From: Erysipelotrichaceae bacterium
GTDB taxonomy: Bacteria; Bacillota_I; Bacilli_A; Erysipelotrichales; Erysipelotrichaceae
Length of the DNA stretch: 6,876 nt
Direction of reading: 5' to 3'
Assembly (NCBI GenBank): GCA_017419065.1
Contig: JAFOMB010000137.1
Coordinates: 1-6,876 of the forward strand
The notes under the pieces: generated by a model
Database searches by the model: none
What the model was told of the DNA's origin: nothing
The model's input: only the letters and a program-made list of their open reading frames with translations
Shown here: positions 4,962 to 6,876 of the stretch, piece after piece
How positions within the stretch are numbered: position 1 is the first letter of the stretch
Layout of the letters: each line of letters opens with the position of its first letter
Position numbers and translations under genes: made by a program

Positions 4962-6176
4962 ATGAAAGATGCTGTAATAGAAAAGATCATTGCCGAAGAG
5001 GAAGAGAGACAGAGATACAATATCGAACTCATCGCTTCGGAAAACTTCTGTTCTGAAGATGTCCGTGAAGCCGTCGGGAGCGTTCTTACCAACAAGTATG
5101 CGGAAGGATATCCGGGAAGAAGATACTACGGCGGATGCCTCTATGTGGATAAAGCGGAAGAGCTGGCCAGGGAGAGGGTCTGTGAGATCTTCGGCGCAGA
5201 TCATGCGAATGTGCAGCCGCACTGCGGATCGGCAGCCAATATGGCAGTCTATCGAACAGTATTGAAGCCGGGTGATAAGATCCTCGGCATGTCCTTAGAT
5301 GCCGGAGGTCATCTGACCCACGGCTACAAGCTCTCTTTCTCGGGTTCTGACTATGAATCCTATGCCTATGGGGTGAATAAAGAGACAGAATGCATCGATT
5401 ATGACGAAGTGGAGAGGATCGCCCTGGAAGTAAAACCGAAGATCATCGTCTGCGGCGCCAGTGCCTATGCCCGCTTCATCGACTATAAACGCTTCAAAGA
5501 GATCGCTGATAAAGTCGGTGCCTATCTCATGGTCGACATGGCCCATGTGGCCGGTCTCATTGCGGCCGGTGTCCATCCGAATCCGGTACCGTACGCCGAC
5601 TTTGTGACTTCGACGACTCATAAGACCTTAAGAGGTCCAAGAGGCGGCTTTGTCTTATGTAAGGAAGAATTCGCGAAGGCCCTGGATAAGAACGTCTTCC
5701 CGGGTATGCAGGGAGGACCGTTATGCCATGTGATCGCTGGAAAGGCTGTCTGTTTCCATGAAGCCATGCAGCCGGAGTTCGTCGAATACCAGAAGCAGGT
5801 CGTAAGAAATGCCAAGGTCCTCTGTAAGACTCTGGAAGAAGAGGGCTTCCGCATCGTGAGCGGAGGTACCGACAACCACATGGTCCTGCTCGATGTGAAG
5901 TCCACCTTAGGTCTCACCGGAAAGCAATTGGAGACACTTCTGGATAAAGTCAATATCACCGTCAATAAGAACTCCATCCCGTTCGATACGGAGAAACCGG
6001 CCTATACCTCCGGTATCCGTGTCGGTACCCCGGCCATGACGACCAGAGGCTTTAAAGAAGAGGAATTCGTAAAAGTGGCGAAATGGATCTCCCGTATCGC
6101 CCATCATCCGGAGGAGGAAGAAGTCCTCGAAGAGGTGAAGAGAGAAGTACGGGAATTCATGGAGAGATTCGCATAA
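4962..6176 (+). CDS. glyA: Serine hydroxymethyltransferase
   Basis: 404 residues, close to the usual 410-420 of bacterial enzymes. It interconverts serine plus tetrahydrofolate with glycine plus 5,10-methylene-tetrahydrofolate, the main source of one-carbon units, using PLP in the cytoplasm. Visible family marks: ELIASEN (22-28), YAEGYPGRRYYGG (46-58), AGGHLTHG (114-121), VDMAHVAGLIAAG (191-203), the PLP lysine K221 in TTHKTLRGPRGG, and R353 in SGIRVGTPA, which binds the substrate carboxylate. The loop before the PLP phosphate reads QPHCGSAAN (85-93), where well-studied enzymes have QPHSGSQAN or QPHSGAQAN: a cysteine for serine and an alanine for glutamine. AGAGGG (4950-4955) lies 6 bases before the ATG; a stronger AGGAGG at 4941-4946 is too far away to act alone. 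It stands as a single gene between two divergent or convergent neighbours. Confidence 0.97.
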   Translation: MKDAVIEKIIAEEEERQRYNIELIASENFCSEDVREAVGSVLTNKYAEGYPGRRYYGGCLYVDKAEELARERVCEIFGADHANVQPHCGSAANMAVYRTVLKPGDKILGMSLDAGGHLTHGYKLSFSGSDYESYAYGVNKETECIDYDEVERIALEVKPKIIVCGASAYARFIDYKRFKEIADKVGAYLMVDMAHVAGLIAAGVHPNPVPYADFVTSTTHKTLRGPRGGFVLCKEEFAKALDKNVFPGMQGGPLCHVIAGKAVCFHEAMQPEFVEYQKQVVRNAKVLCKTLEEEGFRIVSGGTDNHMVLLDVKSTLGLTGKQLETLLDKVNITVNKNSIPFDTEKPAYTSGIRVGTPAMTTRGFKEEEFVKVAKWISRIAHHPEEEEVLEEVKREVREFMERFA

Positions 6177-6177
6177 G

Positions 6178-6203
6178 AAAGGCCTGGGAAACCAGGTCTT
6201 TTT
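6178..6203. terminator. Intrinsic terminator after glyA, shared with the convergent regulator gene
   Basis: A 10-bp stem, AAAGGCCTGG / CCAGGTCTTT, with one G-T pair, is closed by a stable GAAA tetraloop and ends in Ts. The flanking A-run gives Ts on the minus strand too, so it may also stop the minus-strand regulator transcript, whose TAA it overlaps by two bases (6202-6203). Confidence 0.88.
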
Positions 6204-6876
6204 AGTAAATGTAATAGCGCAGGATGGCGATCATCTCGGCTTCCGGAATGAAGACCGAGAATTTTTTGGATTGGGTATCCAGGTATTCGCTGATGATGCG
6301 GCATTCCTCCGGGTACTGTTCACTCAGGTTCTCATAGTCGAACGGTTCGATGAATTCGCCTCTCTGCCATCTCGGTACCGACATCAGGACATGGGCGAAG
6401 ATACCGGAGACATTGGAATACTTATTGGCCGGGATGCCTTTCGGATAGAGCCGGGAGATGAGGTCGAAGAGATCCATCGAGGCCTCTCCTAAAAGCGTCA
6501 TCGTCTGATACGGCAGGGCGTTCTCAAAGCCTCCCTTGAGGAACTGATCGGCATCCTGATAGCGCAGATACGGCTCGACCAGGGTCGTAGCCGCCTTGTC
6601 GACAGAGGCAGCCGGCAGTTTCTCGTTCTTGGACAGCCAGATGCTTTCCCTGACTCTTTCCAGTTCTCCCTTCTGAAGTAAAGGAGAGATGACGATGTGC
6701 GGCTTTTCAATGTTCGGGATCGGGATCGTCGAGATGATGAAGTCGACATTGTCGAGGATGCTTGGATCGTTCTGGATGTTGAAGAGGGAATTCATGGAGA
6801 CGATGTGGATGTTCGGGAGGTTGTTGATAAGACGGGTAGCCAGAAGTTTGGAGGCGGACCGTCCGGTATTGCAGAC
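6202..6876 (-). CDS. LevR-type PTS-controlled transcription regulator, C-terminal part (EIIB-like plus PRD)
   Basis: The last 224 residues of a longer protein; the frame is open to the window edge, so the start is missing and the ATG at 6795 is internal. The first residues read VCNTGRSASKLLATRL, a PTS EIIB-type loop in which C2 would be the phosphocysteine. A linker follows, then a PRD domain (about 110-224) with conserved-type H162 and R169 and a closing IPEAEMIAIL segment. The order EIIB then PRD at the C-terminus matches LevR-like activators, which carry an AAA+ sigma-54-contacting domain, PRD1 and an EIIA domain ahead of it. MtlR/LicR types instead end EIIB-EIIA. Such regulators switch sugar-PTS operons according to phosphorylation of their histidines by the PTS. 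The sugar and the target operon are not visible. Confidence is high for a PRD/EIIB regulator, moderate for the LevR type. Confidence 0.78.
   Translation of the reverse strand, partial: VCNTGRSASKLLATRLINNLPNIHIVSMNSLFNIQNDPSILDNVDFIISTIPIPNIEKPHIVISPLLQKGELERVRESIWLSKNEKLPAASVDKAATTLVEPYLRYQDADQFLKGGFENALPYQTMTLLGEASMDLFDLISRLYPKGIPANKYSNVSGIFAHVLMSVPRWQRGEFIEPFDYENLSEQYPEECRIISEYLDTQSKKFSVFIPEAEMIAILRYYIY

Noticed and set aside
4866..5222. A longer M24 peptidase starting at an upstream minus-strand ATG (477 residues)
   Set aside because: The extra 119 residues are antisense to the start of glyA and have no family match. The start at 4865 has a ribosome binding site, a promoter and the normal family length.
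5618..5977. 119-codon minus-strand open frame inside glyA
   Set aside because: It is a shadow of the highly conserved PLP domain of glyA.
1..6876. Frequent GATC sites as possible methylation-linked signals
   Set aside because: They come largely from common ATC isoleucine codons after G-ending codons and GAT-C junctions, spread evenly through genes, with no clustering at regulatory sites.
1..6876. A defence system, mobile element or CRISPR array
   Set aside because: No transposase, integrase, repeat-spacer pattern or terminal repeats are visible. The SirTM here has the metabolic, macrodomain-linked layout rather than that of anti-phage Sir2 proteins.

Overview
The window looks like a chromosomal segment from a low-to-mid GC Gram-positive bacterium (Bacillota). 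The evidence is strong AGGAGG-type ribosome binding sites, short intergenic gaps, intrinsic terminators with T-runs, a lipoprotein signal peptide of Firmicute type, a SirTM/macrodomain gene pair and a PTS-linked PRD regulator. Heavy AGA/AGG arginine use and moderate GC would fit a host-associated lineage such as Erysipelotrichia or a relative, but that placement is a guess. No rRNA, tRNA, CRISPR array, insertion sequence or phage gene is visible. No gene-free stretch reaches 300 bases.

Region 1 (1-1424): the 3' end of a zinc-type macrodomain gene (protein ADP-ribose hydrolase family), overlapping by 26 bases a class M sirtuin (SirTM). SirTM adds ADP-ribose to a protein and the macrodomain removes it. 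In characterised Firmicutes the target is a lipoylated GcvH-like protein encoded in the same operon, which here would lie upstream of the window. A strong terminator that overlaps the SirTM stop codon ends this unit.

Region 2 (1431-3790): a self-contained operon. It has a perfect-consensus promoter (TTGACA, 17 bp, TATAAT) with two copies of one inverted repeat, one over the -35 box and one at the predicted start of transcription. Four genes follow: a TetR-family repressor, a small carboxymuconolactone-decarboxylase-fold protein, a flavodoxin-like domain on a lipoprotein signal peptide, and a six-helix membrane protein. The histidines of the membrane protein are spaced like those of two-heme transmembrane electron carriers. 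I read this as an autoregulated redox module that may pass electrons through the membrane to a surface flavoprotein. This is the most interesting part of the window.

Region 3 (3768-6203): a minus-strand M24 (Xaa-Pro) peptidase and plus-strand glyA (serine hydroxymethyltransferase), transcribed divergently from a 96-base gap. Each ends in a terminator shared with a convergent neighbour.

Region 4 (6202-6876, minus strand): the C-terminal part of a LevR-type PTS-controlled transcription regulator (EIIB-like domain followed by a PRD domain). Its N-terminal part lies beyond the right edge of the window.
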